Of a stretch of DNA of 64,000 nt, positions 9,148-17,526 are shown piece by piece; positions within the stretch are counted from its first letter, which is position 1; the number at the start of each line of letters is the position of its first letter. Made by a program: the position numbers and the translations under genes. The notes beneath the pieces are model-generated. The model was not told the origin of the DNA. It did not search any database and worked only from the letters and a program-made list of their open reading frames with translations. Source of the stretch: Streptomyces sp. NBC_00457 (GTDB taxonomy: Bacteria; Actinomycetota; Actinomycetes; Streptomycetales; Streptomycetaceae); NCBI RefSeq assembly GCF_036014015.1, contig NZ_CP107905.1, positions 6,076,001-6,140,000 of the forward strand, given 5' to 3'.

Positions 9148-10281
9148 ATGCTCCCCACTCTCGAATCCGAAGAACACAAAGCCCTACGAGAAGCCGTAGC
9201 CGCCCTCGGCAAACGCCACGGCCGCACCTACACCCGAGAAGACCTCTGGTCCGACGCAGGCCAACTCGGCTACTTGGGCGTCAACCTCCCCGAGGGATAC
9301 GGAGGCGGAGGCGGCGGCATAACCGAACTCTCCATCGTCCTCGAAGAGCTCGGCGCCGCAGGCTGCCCCCTCCTCATGATGATCGTCTCCCCGGCGATCT
9401 GCGGCACAGTCATCGCCCGCTTCGGCACTGAGGCCCAAAAACGCGAATGGCTCCCCGCACTGGCGAACGGCACCCGGACGATGGCGTTCGGCATCACCGA
9501 ACCAGACGCCGGCTCCAACAGCCACCGCATCACCACCACAGCCCGCCGCGACGGCGCGGACTGGCTCCTCACCGGCCGCAAGGTCTTTATCTCCGGCGTG
9601 GACATCGCCGAAGCGACCCTCATCGTCGGCCGCACCGAAGACGCCCGCACCGGCAACCTCAAACCCTGCCTGTTCATCGTTCCGAGAGACGCCGAAGGCT
9701 TCCAACGACGGCAGATCGACATGGAACTCAACGCTGCCGAGAAGCAGTTCGAGCTGACCCTCGACGACGTACGACTCCCCGCCGACGCCCTGGTCGGCGA
9801 CGAGGACGCAGGCCTCCTCCAGCTCTTCGCCGGTCTCAACCCCGAACGCATCATGACCGCCGCCTTCGCGATCGGCATGGGCCGCTACGCCCTCGCCCAA
9901 GCCGTCACCTACGCGCGCGAACGCACCGTCTGGAAGACCCCCATCGGCGCCCACCAGGCGATCGCGCACCCCCTCGCCCAGTCGCACATCGAACTCGAAC
10001 TCGCCCGCCTGATGATGCAGAAGGCGGCCCACCTGTACGACGCCGGAGACGACACCGGCGCGGGCGAAGCCGCCAACATGGCCAAATACGCGGCCGGAGA
10101 GGCCTGCGTGAAAGCCGTCGACCAGGCCGTGCACACCCTCGGCGGAAACGGCCTCACCCGGGAATTCGGCCTCGCCTCGCTGATAACGGCGGCGCGCGTG
10201 TCTCGTATTGCCCCAGTGAGCCGGGAGATGATTCTCAACTACGTCTCCCACCAGACCCTGGGCCTGCCCAAGTCGTACTAG
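9148..10281 (+). CDS. acyl-CoA dehydrogenase
   Basis: A 377-residue FAD flavoenzyme of normal family length, with the three domains expected: N-terminal helical domain (LNLPEGYGGGGGGITELSIVLEELG-like region), central beta domain with FGITEPDAGSNSH for FAD and substrate, and C-terminal helical domain ending in a LGGNGLTREFGL loop. It introduces a 2,3-double bond into an acyl-CoA and hands electrons to ETF. GGAAGGA lies 6 bp before the ATG. In this operon it would supply the enoyl-CoA for the carboxylase, as isovaleryl-CoA or citronellyl-CoA dehydrogenase does in liu/atu clusters (inference). Confidence 0.9.
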   Translation: MLPTLESEEHKALREAVAALGKRHGRTYTREDLWSDAGQLGYLGVNLPEGYGGGGGGITELSIVLEELGAAGCPLLMMIVSPAICGTVIARFGTEAQKREWLPALANGTRTMAFGITEPDAGSNSHRITTTARRDGADWLLTGRKVFISGVDIAEATLIVGRTEDARTGNLKPCLFIVPRDAEGFQRRQIDMELNAAEKQFELTLDDVRLPADALVGDEDAGLLQLFAGLNPERIMTAAFAIGMGRYALAQAVTYARERTVWKTPIGAHQAIAHPLAQSHIELELARLMMQKAAHLYDAGDDTGAGEAANMAKYAAGEACVKAVDQAVHTLGGNGLTREFGLASLITAARVSRIAPVSREMILNYVSHQTLGLPKSY

Positions 10282-10298
10282 GCCGTCTTGGAGGAACG

Positions 10299-11867
10299 AT
10301 GTTCCGCAGCGAGTACGCAGACGTCCCGCCCGTCGAACTCCCCATCCACGAAGCAGTGCTGGGCCGGGCCGCCGAGTTCGGCGAGATACCCGCGCTGATC
10401 GACGGCACCAACGGCATGACCCTCACGTACGCGCAGGTGGACCAGTTCCACCGGCGTGTCGCCGCCGCGCTGGCCGAGGCGGGCGTCCGCAAGGGCGACG
10501 TGCTCGCCCTGCACAGCCCGAACACCGTCGCCTTCCCGACCGCGTTCTACGCCGCCACGCGCGCGGGGGCATCCGTCACGACCGTGCACCCGCTGTCCAC
10601 CGCCGAGGAGTTCGCCAAGCAGCTGCGCGACTCGGCCGCCCGCTGGATCATCACCGTCTCACCGCTCCTGGAGACCGCCCGCAGGGCCGCCGAACTCGCG
10701 GGCGGCGTCGAGGAGATCTTCGTCTGCGACAGCGCGCCAGGACACCGCTCCCTCATCGACATGCTCGGCTCGACCGCCCCCGAACCGCGGATCGACATCG
10801 ACCCCGTGGAGGACGTCGCGGCCCTCCCGTACTCCTCGGGCACCACCGGCACCCCCAAAGGCGTGATGCTCACGCACCGCCAGATCGCCACCAACCTCGC
10901 CCAGCTCGAACCCCTCATGAGCGCGGGCCCCGGCGACCGCATCCTCGCCGTCCTGCCCTTCTTCCACATCTACGGGCTCACCGCGCTGATGAACGCGCCC
11001 CTGCGACTGGGCGCCACCGTCGTCGTCCTGCCCCGCTTCGACCTGGAGACCTTCCTCGCCGCCATCCAGAACCACCGCATCACCGGCCTGTACGTCGCCC
11101 CGCCGATCGTCCTCGCCCTCGCCAAGCACCCACTCGTCGCCGAGTACGACCTGTCGTCACTGAAATACATCGTCTGCGCCGCCGCCCCGCTCGACGCCCA
11201 GCTCGCCGCGGCCTGCTCCCGGCGCCTGAACCTGCCGCCGGTCGGCCAGGCGTACGGCATGACGGAACTGTCGCCCGGCACCCACGTCGTCCCCCTGAAC
11301 GCCATGCACGACGCGCCCCCCGGCACCGTCGGCAAACTCATCGCCGGCACCGAGATGCGCATCGTCTCCCTCGACGACCCCGACAAGGACGTCGGCGTCG
11401 GCGAACCCGGCGAAATCCTCATCCGCGGACCCCAGATCATGAAGGGCTACCTGGGCCGCCCCGACGACACCGCCGCGATGATCGACACCGACGGCTGGCT
11501 GCACACCGGAGACGTCGGCCATGTCGACGCCGACGGCTGGCTGTTCGTCGTCGACCGCGTCAAGGAACTCATCAAATACAAGGGCTTCCAAGTGGCCCCC
11601 GCCGAACTCGAAGCCCTCCTCCTCACCCACCCCGGCATCGCCGACGCCGCCGTCATCGGCGCCTACAACGACGAGGGCAACGAAGTCCCCCACGCCTACG
11701 TGGTCCGCCAGCCCACCGCCACCGACCTCTCCGAAGGAGAGGTCATGATGTACGTCGCCGAACGCGTCGCCCCCTACAAGCGCGTCCGACACGTCACCTT
11801 CATCGACGGCGTACCCCGCGCCGCCTCCGGGAAGATCCTGCGCCGGGAACTCAGGGAGCGCACGTGA
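10299..11867 (+). CDS. AMP-forming CoA ligase, cinnamate/4-coumarate:CoA ligase type
   Basis: A 522-residue ANL-family acyl-CoA synthetase. The P-loop YSSGTTGTPKGVMLTHR, the AYGMTELSPGTH motif, the TGDVGHVDADGW hinge region and the C-terminal ASGKILRR lysine are all present. It activates a carboxylate with ATP to acyl-AMP and then acyl-CoA. Its sequence is, from memory, very close to the S. coelicolor cinnamate:CoA ligase (SCO4383), which acts on cinnamate and 4-coumarate; operon context suggests a branched or isoprenoid acid may be the natural substrate. A GGAGG ribosome site precedes the ATG at 10299. Its TGA overlaps the next GTG. Confidence 0.9.
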   Translation: MFRSEYADVPPVELPIHEAVLGRAAEFGEIPALIDGTNGMTLTYAQVDQFHRRVAAALAEAGVRKGDVLALHSPNTVAFPTAFYAATRAGASVTTVHPLSTAEEFAKQLRDSAARWIITVSPLLETARRAAELAGGVEEIFVCDSAPGHRSLIDMLGSTAPEPRIDIDPVEDVAALPYSSGTTGTPKGVMLTHRQIATNLAQLEPLMSAGPGDRILAVLPFFHIYGLTALMNAPLRLGATVVVLPRFDLETFLAAIQNHRITGLYVAPPIVLALAKHPLVAEYDLSSLKYIVCAAAPLDAQLAAACSRRLNLPPVGQAYGMTELSPGTHVVPLNAMHDAPPGTVGKLIAGTEMRIVSLDDPDKDVGVGEPGEILIRGPQIMKGYLGRPDDTAAMIDTDGWLHTGDVGHVDADGWLFVVDRVKELIKYKGFQVAPAELEALLLTHPGIADAAVIGAYNDEGNEVPHAYVVRQPTATDLSEGEVMMYVAERVAPYKRVRHVTFIDGVPRAASGKILRRELRERT

Positions 11868-12598
11868 CGTTGATCAGCCGCACGCGCGCGCGTGGCATCG
11901 AAACGATCGGCCTCGACTCCCCGCACAACCGCAACGCCCTGTCGGCGGCCCTCGTCGGCGAACTCGCGGACACGCTCACCGACTGCGGCAAGGACGGCGA
12001 CATCCGCGCGATCGTCCTCACCCACACCGGCAACACCTTCAGCGCGGGCGCCGACCTGCGCGACCCACCACCCCCCGACGCACTCGTCGGCCTGCTCCGG
12101 CAGATCGTCGAACTGCCCAAACCCGTCGTCGCCCGCGTCACCGGACACGTCCGCGCGGGCGGCCTCGGACTCCTCGGCGCCTGCGACATCGCCGCCGCCT
12201 CGCACGAGGCGAGCTTCGCCTTCACCGAGGTACGGATCGGCGTGGCCCCCGCAGTCATCACCCTCCCGCTCCTGCCCCGCACCGACCCCCGCGCCCTCGC
12301 CCGCTACTACCTCACCGGCGAACGCTTCGACGCCGCCGAGGCGGCCCGCATCGGCCTGCTGACCGCATCCGGCGACGACGCCGACGCCGTACTGGAACCC
12401 GTCCTCGACGGACTGCGCCGCGCTTCACCACAGGCCCTGGCCGAGACGAAACAGCTGCTCACAGCTAGGGTGCTGGAAGCCTTCGACCGGGACGCGGCCG
12501 ACCTCACCGCGCTCTCGGCCCGGCTGTTCGCCTCCGCCGACGCCCGCGAGGGCATGACGGCCTTCCTAGAACGACGGGAACCGCCATGGGTGCTGTGA
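11864..12598 (+). CDS. enoyl-CoA hydratase/isomerase family protein
   Basis: A 244-residue crotonase-fold protein starting at a GTG that overlaps the CoA ligase stop. The oxyanion-hole segments are recognisable: FSAGADLRDP and the RAGGLGLLGACDIAAAS segment. The position-specific glutamates of classical hydratases are not clearly both present, so hydratase, isomerase or hydrolase activity remains open. In liu/atu operons the equivalent gene hydrates the carboxylated glutaconyl-CoA product before lyase cleavage. No HMG-CoA-lyase-like gene is in this operon. Its end overlaps the TetR start by 13 bp. Confidence 0.85.
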   Translation: MTLISRTRARGIETIGLDSPHNRNALSAALVGELADTLTDCGKDGDIRAIVLTHTGNTFSAGADLRDPPPPDALVGLLRQIVELPKPVVARVTGHVRAGGLGLLGACDIAAASHEASFAFTEVRIGVAPAVITLPLLPRTDPRALARYYLTGERFDAAEAARIGLLTASGDDADAVLEPVLDGLRRASPQALAETKQLLTARVLEAFDRDAADLTALSARLFASADAREGMTAFLERREPPWVL

Positions 12599-13188
12599 GC
12601 ACGTTCGACCGTGCACCCAAACAGGACCGCAGCCGAGCCACCCGGCAACGGCTCCTCGAAGCCGCCGTGGCCTGCCTCGCCGAACACGGCTGGGCAGGCT
12701 CCACCGTTTCCGTCGTCGCCGAACGCGCCGGCGTCTCCCGCGGCGCCGCCCAACACCACTTCCCGACCCGCGAGGACCTCTTCACGGCGGCGGTCGAATA
12801 CGTCGCCGAGGAACGCTCGACGGCGCTGCGGGCGCTGTTCCCTCAGGGCGCGGCGGAGGACCGCCGGGCCGTGGTGACGGCCTTGGTCGACCTCTACACG
12901 GGCCCACTGTTCCGCGCCGCCCTCCACCTGTGGGTAGCCGCCTCCAACGAAGCGCAGCTCCGCCCCCGCGTCACCGAACTCGAAGCCCGCGTCGGCCGCG
13001 AGACCCACCACATCGCCGTCGACCTCCTCGGCGCCGACGAATCCCACCCCGGCGTCCGCGAAACCGTCCAAGGCCTCCTCGACATGGCCCGCGGCCTAGG
13101 CCTCGCCAACCTCCTCACCGACGACGAACCCCGCCGCGAACGCGTGGTGGCACAGTGGGCGGCACTGCTGGACGAGACGCTGGGCTGA
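12586..13188 (+). CDS. TetR-family repressor of the carboxylase operon
   Basis: A 200-residue TetR protein. The N-terminal helix-turn-helix (about residues 14-60) has RQRLLEAAVACLAEHGW and VSRGAAQHHFPTREDLF; the rest is the variable ligand domain, expected to bind an acyl-CoA of the pathway. The ATG at 12586 lies inside the end of the hydratase gene, so expression is coupled to the whole operon and gives autoregulation. The palindrome at 3133-3146 ahead of the operon is its likely operator. Whether it also binds the CTGACG-type palindromes elsewhere in the window is unknown; those have a different sequence. Confidence 0.88.
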   Translation: MGAVSTFDRAPKQDRSRATRQRLLEAAVACLAEHGWAGSTVSVVAERAGVSRGAAQHHFPTREDLFTAAVEYVAEERSTALRALFPQGAAEDRRAVVTALVDLYTGPLFRAALHLWVAASNEAQLRPRVTELEARVGRETHHIAVDLLGADESHPGVRETVQGLLDMARGLGLANLLTDDEPRRERVVAQWAALLDETLG

Positions 13189-13222
13189 GGGCGTTGTCAG
13201 TGGCACGGCTTACGGTTCGGGC

Positions 13223-13783
13223 ATGGGAGACACATTCCAGACGATCGTCGACCTGGACGCGAGCCCGCACGACGCGGCACGCCTGGCGGCGCCCGTGGTC
13301 GAGTGGCTCGTGGCCGAGGGCATCGTGCTCGCCACGGCGGAACCGGGCTGGGCCCTGGAAGACCATCCGGCCCACCCGCCCGGCCCGAACTGGTCGAAGG
13401 CCGTCGCCGATGCCCGCTGGGGCGACCCGGAGGGCCTCGCCGTGCACACCGAACGCCACGTCTTCTACAGCCTCGGCGAACGCGGCCCGGACGCGGTGAC
13501 GTGTCCGCGCTGCGGGCAAACCACCGCTGTGGAGGGTGACGTCTCGTCCCGCATCAGCACCGCCGCCGAAGCCTGGCACAAGACGGGCAGCGCCGACGTC
13601 GACTGCCCCGCCTGCGCCGAGTCCGTCCCCCTCTCCGCATGGAGGTGGACCGACAACTCCCTTGCCTTCGCCCATCTCGGCTTCCAGTTCTGGAACTGGC
13701 CCGCACTCTCCGAGGACTTCCGCGCACGCATAGCCGAGTTCCTCGAAGGGCACAGTACGGCGTACCTCCACGGCAAGGTCTGA
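13223..13783 (+). CDS. conserved hypothetical protein with CxxC...CxxC zinc-ribbon
   Basis: A 186-residue cytoplasmic protein that I recognise only as conserved in Streptomyces. It has a Cys94-x2-Cys97 pair and a Cys128-x2-Cys131 pair, a spacing that suggests one structural zinc site. The rest is acidic and tryptophan-rich, without signal peptide or membrane segment. It stands alone 34 bp after the TetR gene and is convergent with pdxH (13 bp apart). Function unknown. Confidence 0.7.
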   Translation: MGDTFQTIVDLDASPHDAARLAAPVVEWLVAEGIVLATAEPGWALEDHPAHPPGPNWSKAVADARWGDPEGLAVHTERHVFYSLGERGPDAVTCPRCGQTTAVEGDVSSRISTAAEAWHKTGSADVDCPACAESVPLSAWRWTDNSLAFAHLGFQFWNWPALSEDFRARIAEFLEGHSTAYLHGKV

Positions 13784-13795
13784 CCGCGACCGACC

Positions 13796-14479
13796 TCAGG
13801 GACTCAGCCGCTCCACCCGCCAGCTCCCGTCCGGCTCCGCCACATACCGCAACCGGTCATGCAGCCGGTTCTCCCGGCCCTGCCAGAACTCCACCGACTG
13901 CGGAGCCACCCGGAAACCACCCCAGTGCGGCGGCACCGGCACCTGCTCGCCCTCCGGATAGCGGGCCGCCAACTCGGCGTACGAGGCGTCGAGATCGGCA
14001 CGTGTGGCGATCACCGAGGACTGGGCGCTGGCCCACGCCCCGAGCTGCGAACCATGCGGCCGGGTACGGAAATAGGCGGCCGTCTCATCACGGCCGGTAC
14101 GCCGTGCCACCCCGGACACGATCACCTGCCGGGCCATCGGATGCCACGGGAACAGCAGCGACACGTACGGGTTCTCGGACAGATCACGGCCCTTGCGGGA
14201 GTCGTAATTGGTGTAGAAGACAAAACCCTGCTCGTCGAACTGCTTCAACAGCACCGTACGAGAACTGGGCCGCCCCTCACCGTCCGCCGTCGAAACGACC
14301 ATCGCGTTCGGCTCGAACAGATGGGCCTGCGCCGCGGCCTGCCGGAACCAGCGCGCGAACTGCTCCACCGGCGTGCCGGCCAGATCGGACTCGGCCAGAC
14401 CCTCGGCCCGGTACTGCTTGCGCATCAACGCGGGATCAAGGGGGACGGGGACGGCGGACACGGCGTCACGATCGTTCAC
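13796..14479 (-). CDS. pdxH: pyridoxamine/pyridoxine 5'-phosphate oxidase
   Basis: An FMN-dependent split-barrel enzyme making pyridoxal 5'-phosphate from PNP or PMP, 227 residues from the GTG at 14479 ([25 protein letters not shown] is the family-type N-terminus; the frame continues another 21 codons upstream without conserved content). Substrate and FMN residues are visible in [25 protein letters not shown], and the C-terminal [13 protein letters not shown]. It is a single gene, divergent from the citrate synthase. A second, more distant PNPOx paralogue lies at 63045-63710. Confidence 0.92.
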   Translation of the reverse strand: MNDRDAVSAVPVPLDPALMRKQYRAEGLAESDLAGTPVEQFARWFRQAAAQAHLFEPNAMVVSTADGEGRPSSRTVLLKQFDEQGFVFYTNYDSRKGRDLSENPYVSLLFPWHPMARQVIVSGVARRTGRDETAAYFRTRPHGSQLGAWASAQSSVIATRADLDASYAELAARYPEGEQVPVPPHWGGFRVAPQSVEFWQGRENRLHDRLRYVAEPDGSWRVERLSP

Positions 14480-14784
14480 GCGGTCATCTTGCCGTATCCG
14501 CACGCCCCGTTCGCCACGGTGTCCTTCATCACTGAGTGGCACTGAGTGCCGCGAACCCTCCCCAAGGGTGACACTCGGAGATATCGTTCAGATGCCGTTC
14601 CGGTTGGGTGACCGCCGACCGCACGGGGCATCACAGGGATGACGCCCAGGACCGCGAGTCTCCGCAGCGCACCGACCGCGGATCCACCGGGCACGCAGCA
14701 GCAGACCTCACCCATCAAAGAACTCTCGCAACACCATCCCCACAAGCCACACCACACGTCGCACACATCACGAGGAGCCGCCTG
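14480..14784. other. divergent promoter region pdxH / citrate synthase
   Basis: Three hundred bases without a supported gene. It holds a direct repeat CACTGAGTG at 14530-14538 and 14540-14548 (10-bp period, one helical turn) about 55 bp upstream of the pdxH start, and a GAGGAG ribosome site for the citrate synthase at 14771-14777. The repeat could be a tandem activator or repressor site; I see no strong terminator. Confidence 0.4.
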
Positions 14785-15885
14785 ATGTCCGACTTCGTAC
14801 CCGGACTCGAGGGAGTCGTCGCGTTCGAGACGGAGATCGCCGAACCGGATAAGGAGGGCGGCGCACTCCGGTACCGGGGCGTCGACATCGAGGACCTGGT
14901 CGGCCACGTCTCGTTCGGCAACGTCTGGGGCCTGCTCGTCGACGGCGCCTTCAACCCCGGCCTGCCGCCCGCCGAACCCTTCCCGATCCCCGTGCACTCC
15001 GGCGACATCCGCGTCGACGTCCAGTCCGCACTCGCCATGCTCGCCCCCGTCTGGGGCCTGAAACCACTGCTCGACATCGACTCCGCCCAGGCCCGCGAGG
15101 ACCTCGCCCGCGCCGCCGTCATGGCCCTGTCCTACGTCGCCCAGTCCGCCCGCGGCCAGGGTCGGCCCATGGTCCCGCAGCGCGAGATCGACAAGGCCAA
15201 CTCCATCACCGAACGCTTCATGATCCGCTGGCGCGGCGAGCCCGACCCCAAGCACGTAGCCGCCGTCGACGCCTACTGGACCAGCGCGGCCGAACACGGC
15301 ATGAACGCCTCCACCTTCACCGCCCGCGTCATCGCCTCCACCGGAGCCGACGTCGCCGCCGCCCTCTCCGGCGCCGTAGGAGCCATGTCCGGCCCCCTGC
15401 ACGGCGGCGCCCCCTCCCGCGTCCTCGGCATGATCGAGGAGATCGAGCGCACCGGCGACGCCGAGGCCTACGTCAAACAAGCCCTCGACAAGGGCGAACG
15501 CCTCATGGGCTTCGGCCACCGCGTCTACCGCGCCGAAGACCCCCGCGCCCGAGTCCTCCGCCGCACCGCCCGCGAACTGGGCGCCCCCCGCTTCGAGGTC
15601 GCCGAAGCCCTGGAGAAGGCGGCCCTGGCGGAGCTGCACAGCCGCCGCCCGGACCGCGTCCTGGCCACGAACGTCGAATTCTGGGCCGCCATCGTCCTCG
15701 ACTTCGCCGAGGTCCCGGCCCACATGTTCACCTCCATGTTCACCTGCGCCCGCACGGCCGGCTGGTCCGCCCACATCCTGGAGCAGAAACGCACGGGCCG
15801 CCTGGTCCGCCCCTCCGCCCGCTACGTCGGCCCCGGCTCCCGGAACCCGCGCGAGATCGAGGGCTACGGCGACATCGCGCACTGA
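14785..15885 (+). CDS. citrate synthase family protein (citrate synthase 2 type)
   Basis: A 366-residue citrate synthase of the shorter bacterial type (about 60 residues shorter than the hexameric housekeeping enzyme). Catalytic regions: EHGMNASTF (first His), PLHGGAPS (second region) and GFGHRVYRAEDPRA (His and catalytic Asp), plus a C-terminal PSARYVGP arginine region. It condenses an acyl-CoA, classically acetyl-CoA, with oxaloacetate; in Streptomyces this paralogue accompanies the main enzyme and might use propionyl-CoA (methylcitrate synthase) instead, which sequence alone does not decide. ATG at 14785 with GAGGAG upstream. Confidence 0.9.
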   Translation: MSDFVPGLEGVVAFETEIAEPDKEGGALRYRGVDIEDLVGHVSFGNVWGLLVDGAFNPGLPPAEPFPIPVHSGDIRVDVQSALAMLAPVWGLKPLLDIDSAQAREDLARAAVMALSYVAQSARGQGRPMVPQREIDKANSITERFMIRWRGEPDPKHVAAVDAYWTSAAEHGMNASTFTARVIASTGADVAAALSGAVGAMSGPLHGGAPSRVLGMIEEIERTGDAEAYVKQALDKGERLMGFGHRVYRAEDPRARVLRRTARELGAPRFEVAEALEKAALAELHSRRPDRVLATNVEFWAAIVLDFAEVPAHMFTSMFTCARTAGWSAHILEQKRTGRLVRPSARYVGPGSRNPREIEGYGDIAH

Positions 15886-15907
15886 GTTGGTAGTCCCCAC
15901 ACGCAGA

Positions 15908-16126
15908 CGACCCGCGAGCTCTGGTCCCTCCGCCTGACGGCGGAGAAGCCGGCCGGACGTACCGGCGAGCTCGCGGGTCGGGTGACTGCTGGGATTGGGC
16001 CGGCTGCGTGCTTCTTACGCACGCTGGTCCGGCACCGCACTGGGTGTGGTGGCGGGCCGCTAGCCCGCAGTCACCTCACGCGTCCGGTATTCATACATCT
16101 GCCGAACCACCTCCCTTCTCGTGTGC
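15908..16126 (-). ncRNA. candidate structured small RNA antisense to the citrate synthase 3' flank
   Basis: A promoter-like element on the minus strand (see 16132-16161) would start a transcript near 16126 that crosses a 12-codon ORF and then several strong inverted repeats: GCGGGC/GCCCGC, ACCGCAC/GTGTGGT, GCGTGC/GCACGC, GTGACTGC/GCAGTCAC, and finally a 73-nt three-way junction (15908-15980) whose 14-bp outer stem pairs 15908-15921 with 15967-15980 and encloses two hairpins. Arms overlap, so alternative folds exist, as in attenuators. No minus-strand gene follows, so I read it as a free small RNA or regulatory leader ending at the junction. No RNA family was recognised. Confidence 0.45.
16060..16098 (-). 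CDS. 12-codon ORF (possible leader peptide)
   Basis: ATG at 16098 to TAG at 16060, encoding MYEYRTREVTAG, preceded by GGGAGG 11 bp upstream and by a promoter-like sequence. The stop codon lies within the first hairpin of the structured region, so ribosome position could choose between the alternative folds. There is no run of one amino acid as in classical amino-acid attenuators. Coding status is unproven. Confidence 0.4.
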   Translation of the reverse strand: MYEYRTREVTAG

Positions 16127-16131
16127 CTCAC

Positions 16132-16161
16132 ACCCTAAGGATCCCCCTCCGGCGGCTTCAA
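16132..16161 (-). promoter_or_regulatory. candidate vegetative promoter for the minus-strand small RNA
   Basis: On the minus strand, TTGAAG (16156-16161) and TAGGGT (16132-16137), a full match to the Streptomyces TAGRRT -10 pattern, are 18 bp apart. No annotated protein gene follows on that strand before pdxH. Confidence 0.5.
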
Positions 16162-16222
16162 CCGGTTTTTCGAGATGTTGACGAACCGGCGGTCCTCTCG
16201 GGCAGCCACCTAGGATCTGCCC

Positions 16223-16600
16223 ATGATCGCCGACCTTCAGTGCGTAGTCCTGGACTGCTCTGACCCTGCGGAACTCGCCGCGTTCTACCACTCACTGCTG
16301 GGCGGGACAGTCAACCAGCGGGACAAGCGGTGGGCGCTCGGCGACGGCTGGGCGACACTGCACGCGCCGTCCGGGCTCGTCCTTGCCTTCCAACGGGTGG
16401 CGGACTACCTGCCGCCGGTGTGGCCCGATCCTGCCCGGCCCCAGCAGTTCCACCTGGACTTCGGTGTCGCGGACCTGGACCGAGCCGGGGAGCAGGTGCT
16501 GGACCGTGGGGCGACGGTCTTGGACGGCGGTGCGGACGGGCGGAGCTGGCGTGTCTATGCCGATCCAGCTGGGCATCCGTTCTGCCTGGTCCGCCACTGA
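16223..16600 (+). CDS. VOC (glyoxalase/bleomycin resistance) family protein
   Basis: A 125-residue single-domain vicinal-oxygen-chelate protein with the paired beta-alpha-beta-beta-beta modules: LQCVVLDCSDPAELAAFYHSLLGG at the start and FHLDFGVADLDRAGEQVLDRGA in the second half, ending WRVYADPAGHPFCLVRH. Members are dioxygenases, isomerases or antibiotic-binding proteins; this short actinobacterial type is usually uncharacterised. ATG at 16223. It stands alone ahead of the SIS gene, separated by 140 bp. Confidence 0.82.
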   Translation: MIADLQCVVLDCSDPAELAAFYHSLLGGTVNQRDKRWALGDGWATLHAPSGLVLAFQRVADYLPPVWPDPARPQQFHLDFGVADLDRAGEQVLDRGATVLDGGADGRSWRVYADPAGHPFCLVRH

Positions 16601-16739
16601 AGGATGGGTGCGGCACCCGTCCCAAAGAACAACGTCACGCAGCGACGGCCGTATTGACACCGCACTGGTCCAGACCGCACCGTGATCCGCAACACATCGC
16701 CGCCGCACGCCGCCACGGCCGCCCCCGAAGGGACCCCGC

Positions 16740-17495
16740 ATGAGCGACAGCAAGCCGTCCGGTCAGTTCTTCGATGCCGCGATCGGGCTGTTGCAACGTG
16801 TGCGGGACGAGGAGGGCGGGACGATCACGGCGGCCGGGTCACTCCTCGCGGACACGGTCGTCGCCGATGGCCGGCTGTTCGCCTTCGGCGCCGGGCACTC
16901 CTCGCTGGCCGCGCAGGACGTCGTCTACCGCGCCGGCGGACTCGCGCTGATGAATCTGCTGGCCGTACCCGGCGTCGTAGGAGTCGATGTCGTCCCGGCC
17001 ACCCTCGGCTCCGCGCTGGAAAGGGTCGACGGTCTCGCGAGCGCCGTGCTCGACACGTCGCCGGTCCGCGAGGGCGACGCCCTGGTGATCATCTCGCTGT
17101 CCGGCCGCAACGCGCTGCCCGTGGAGATGGCCATGAAGGCCCGTGCCCTGGGCGTGAAGGTGATCGGCGTGACCTCGGTGGCGTACGCGTCGGAGACGAA
17201 GTCCCGGCACTCCTCGGGGACGTATCTGAAGGACCACTGCGACATCGTCCTCGACTCGAAGATCGCCGTCGGTGACGCGGAACTCACCCTCGACACCGTC
17301 CCGGCGCCCTTCGCCCCGGCCTCCACGGTCGTCACATCGGCCCTGCTCCAGGCGGTGATGGCCGAAGCGGCCGCCGCGCTGGCCGCCCGCGGCGTCGAGC
17401 CTCCGCTGCTGCGCTCCGGCAACGTCGACGGGGGCCATGACTGGAACCGGCGGGTGATGGAGGAGTACGGGGACCGGATCTTCTATCGCCGTTAG
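16740..17495 (+). CDS. SIS-domain sugar-phosphate binding protein (UPF0309 type)
   Basis: A 251-residue cytoplasmic protein with one sugar-isomerase (SIS) domain: FAFGAGHSSLAAQ, the phosphate-binding VIISLSGRNALPVEMAM and a later VIGVTSVAYAS. The family binds phosphorylated sugars (often amino sugars such as N-acetylmuramic acid 6-phosphate) and acts as isomerase or etherase; catalytic details of UPF0309 are not known. A purine-rich stretch precedes the ATG at 16740. It is a single gene, convergent with the PAS protein. Confidence 0.85.
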   Translation: MSDSKPSGQFFDAAIGLLQRVRDEEGGTITAAGSLLADTVVADGRLFAFGAGHSSLAAQDVVYRAGGLALMNLLAVPGVVGVDVVPATLGSALERVDGLASAVLDTSPVREGDALVIISLSGRNALPVEMAMKARALGVKVIGVTSVAYASETKSRHSSGTYLKDHCDIVLDSKIAVGDAELTLDTVPAPFAPASTVVTSALLQAVMAEAAAALAARGVEPPLLRSGNVDGGHDWNRRVMEEYGDRIFYRR

Positions 17496-17526
17496 CCGGA
17501 AGCGCCCGGCCCCAGCCTTTCACTCG

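Larger units (their letters stand above)
15886..16222. other. intergenic region dense in inverted repeats
   Basis: The 337 bases between the citrate synthase stop and the VOC-family gene carry no supported plus-strand gene. They hold the structured repeats described for the candidate minus-strand RNA. The 15908-15980 structure may also terminate the citrate synthase transcript. Confidence 0.6.

Noticed and set aside
15908..15980. A 73-nt folded segment of tRNA size
   Set aside because: It is a 14-bp stem closing two hairpins, with no anticodon loop, T-loop or D-loop patterns, so not a tRNA.
16118..16222. A second promoter for the VOC gene on the plus strand
   Set aside because: No matching -35/-10 pair near 16223 that is better than background.
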